Part shown: positions 62,878 to 64,000 of the stretch, in pieces
How the letters are laid out: each line of letters opens with the position of its first letter
How positions within the stretch are numbered: the first letter of the stretch is position 1
Assembly (NCBI GenBank): GCA_022539475.1
Contig: VCMS01000300.1
Span: forward strand, 1-64,000
Direction: 5' to 3'
DNA length: 64,000 nt
DNA from: Gracilaria domingensis
Lineage: Eukaryota; Rhodophyta; Florideophyceae; Gracilariales; Gracilariaceae
Notes under the pieces: model-generated
Database searches by the model: none
What the model saw: only the letters and a program-made list of their open reading frames with translations
What the model was told of the DNA's origin: nothing
Program-made: the position numbers and the translations under genes

Positions 62878-64000
62878 TCAAACAACTGCGAGACACTCTT
62901 TCTCCGAAACGGAGTAGTTCCGTTCGTGAACTTTCAGCGAACGTGACCAATAACCAATTGGTTTTCCTTCTCCTTCAGGAGTGGTTTGGAACAATGCGCA
63001 TCCCACTTGGTGGTCGCTTGAGTCCTTGTCCACAGAGAACGGCAGGCCGGGTTGTGGTAACGATAAGATCGTTGCTGATGTGACAGCCTCCTTTAAGGAG
63101 TTAAATGCTTCCGCTTGTGCGGGCGTGAATGGGTCCAGTTTTGGTGGCTGACCTTTCCGCAAGATTGCGTTCAAGGGAGCCGCAATGTCCGAAAAGTTCG
63201 GCACGAACCGTCTGTAGACGTTGACCAGCCCTAAGAAGGAGCGTAATTCCGTTTGAGTCCGCGGTGCCTTCGCCTTGGCGAGTGATTTGACGCGAGCCTC
63301 CTCGATCATCAACCGTCCTGGACGGATGATGTGTCCAAGATGCTTGACAGTATCGGTGAAGAATTCACACTTCCTCAGCTTGAGGGTTATACCTGCATTG
63401 CGCAGAGTGGTCATCACGTCCCTGACATGGGCGAGATGGTCGTCCAGGTTACTGGAGAACACGATAATATCGTCAAGGTAGACGAAACAAGTCCGCCACT
63501 TGAAGCGGTTCAACAAGATGTCGATTGCACGCTGGAAGGTAGCGGGGGCGTTGGCTAAGCCGAAAGGCATCCGCTTGAAGCGGTAACTGCCCGAGTGGCA
63601 AACGAACGCGGTCTTATCGCGGTCTTGCTCCCTAACGGGAACTTGCCAGTATCCCCAATTAGCGTCCAATGCCGTGAACACGGTAGCGTTGCCGAGCGAA
63701 TCGATGCACTCGTCCATACGAGGGATGGGGTACGTATCTCTGATCGTCACGGCATTAAGCCGGCAGTAGTCGACACAGAACCTCCAGGTTCCGTCGGCTT
63801 TGAGTGCCAGTACAACTGGGGATGCCCATGGCGACTGGGCGTTTTCAATCACGCCTGCGCGAAGCATCTTATCCACTTGGAACTGTTCTTCTTCCCGAGG
63901 CTTCGGTCCTGCCCTGTAAGGGGGTTGCGCTATCGGACGCGTATTCGGCAGCAAATCGATACGGTGTTCCGTTGCATTTATCTCTCCAAGAGAGCCATCC
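62878..64000 (-). CDS. Element 3 reverse transcriptase, running off the window
   Basis: NTRPIAQPPYRAGPKPREEE, SPWASPVVLALKADGTWRFCVDY, FTALDANWGYWQVPV, YRFKRMPFGLANAPATFQRAI, YLDDIIVFSS (63469-63480) and LGHIIRPG are the RT motifs in order, with both metal-binding Asp residues. KAPRTQTELRSFLGLVNVYRRFVPNF and YWSRSLKVHERNYSVSEKECLAVV complete the thumb/RNase H junction. The frame is intact for 358 codons. Confidence 0.95.
   Translation of the reverse strand, partial: DGSLGEINATEHRIDLLPNTRPIAQPPYRAGPKPREEEQFQVDKMLRAGVIENAQSPWASPVVLALKADGTWRFCVDYCRLNAVTIRDTYPIPRMDECIDSLGNATVFTALDANWGYWQVPVREQDRDKTAFVCHSGSYRFKRMPFGLANAPATFQRAIDILLNRFKWRTCFVYLDDIIVFSSNLDDHLAHVRDVMTTLRNAGITLKLRKCEFFTDTVKHLGHIIRPGRLMIEEARVKSLAKAKAPRTQTELRSFLGLVNVYRRFVPNFSDIAAPLNAILRKGQPPKLDPFTPAQAEAFNSLKEAVTSATILSLPQPGLPFSVDKDSSDHQVGCALFQTTPEGEGKPIGYWSRSLKVHERNYSVSEKECLAVV

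Larger units (their letters stand above)
56539..64000 (-). mobile_element. Element 3: Ty3/gypsy chromodomain retrotransposon with antisense gene, 3' part
   Basis: Read on minus from the window edge: RT, RNase H, integrase, long linker, chromodomain, then an antisense gene, a polypurine tract and the 3' LTR (56539-57311). The 5' part lies beyond 64000. RT YLDD and the integrase DDE residues are intact, and lesions are fewer than in elements 1 and 2 (TGA at 62878, TAG at 62284, a frameshift near 61625), so it is probably the youngest of the three. Confidence 0.95.

Noticed and set aside
1..64000. CRISPR arrays, operons or other prokaryotic systems
   Set aside because: No regularly spaced short repeats with unique spacers, no Shine-Dalgarno-led gene clusters; the content is eukaryotic.

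Overview
The window reads as nuclear DNA of a eukaryote with few introns, most likely a red alga of the florideophyte type (Chondrus or Gracilaria-like). This is an inference from a large intronless cryptochrome/photolyase gene, very rare short GT-AG introns, plain eukaryotic housekeeping families (CHD1, coatomer alpha, RHD3/Sey1, DGAT1) and heavy invasion by chromodomain Ty3/gypsy retrotransposons. No bacterial operons, CRISPR arrays or rRNA genes were seen.

Layout. 1-6260 holds degenerate remnants (basic zinc-finger and Helitron-like fragments) and a decayed copy of the 5' end and promoter of the cryptochrome gene. 6261-10483 (minus) is the cryptochrome/photolyase gene with a long C-terminal tail interrupted by a TAG. 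It is divergent from a broken CHD1-type chromatin remodeller (11777-15181, plus), which is followed by a DGAT1/SOAT-like remnant (15470-16600). 17270 to about 26300 (minus) is a dead Ty3/gypsy element (element 1) with a 393-bp MITE inside its integrase. 26300-33250 is gene-poor, with a reverse-transcriptase scrap, a purine-rich tract and one gene for a disordered protein. 33251-43845 (plus) is a complete but mutated LTR retrotransposon (element 2; 895-bp LTRs; 4-bp target duplication). 43846-46960 is AT-rich with fold-back repeats and a possible hAT remnant. 47156-49439 is a broken armadillo-repeat gene; 49669-51592 (minus) a broken RHD3/Sey1-type GTPase; 52838-53820 a fragment of coatomer alpha; 54175-56535 (minus) a BED-finger hAT transposase. 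56539-64000 (minus) is the 3' part of a third Ty3/gypsy element (element 3), which runs out of the window.

Two things stand out. First, elements 2 and 3 each carry an extra gene on the opposite strand between the chromodomain and the 3' LTR. The two encoded proteins are clearly related to each other and match no family I recognise, and each is preceded by a TATA-like motif about 60 bp inside the LTR edge. This antisense accessory gene is the best candidate for an undescribed system. Second, almost every host-type gene here, although well conserved, is interrupted by in-frame stops, single-base frameshifts or short tandem duplications. Introns are kept, so these are not processed retrocopies; the region looks like a pseudogene-rich heterochromatic island, unless the assembly itself is faulty.
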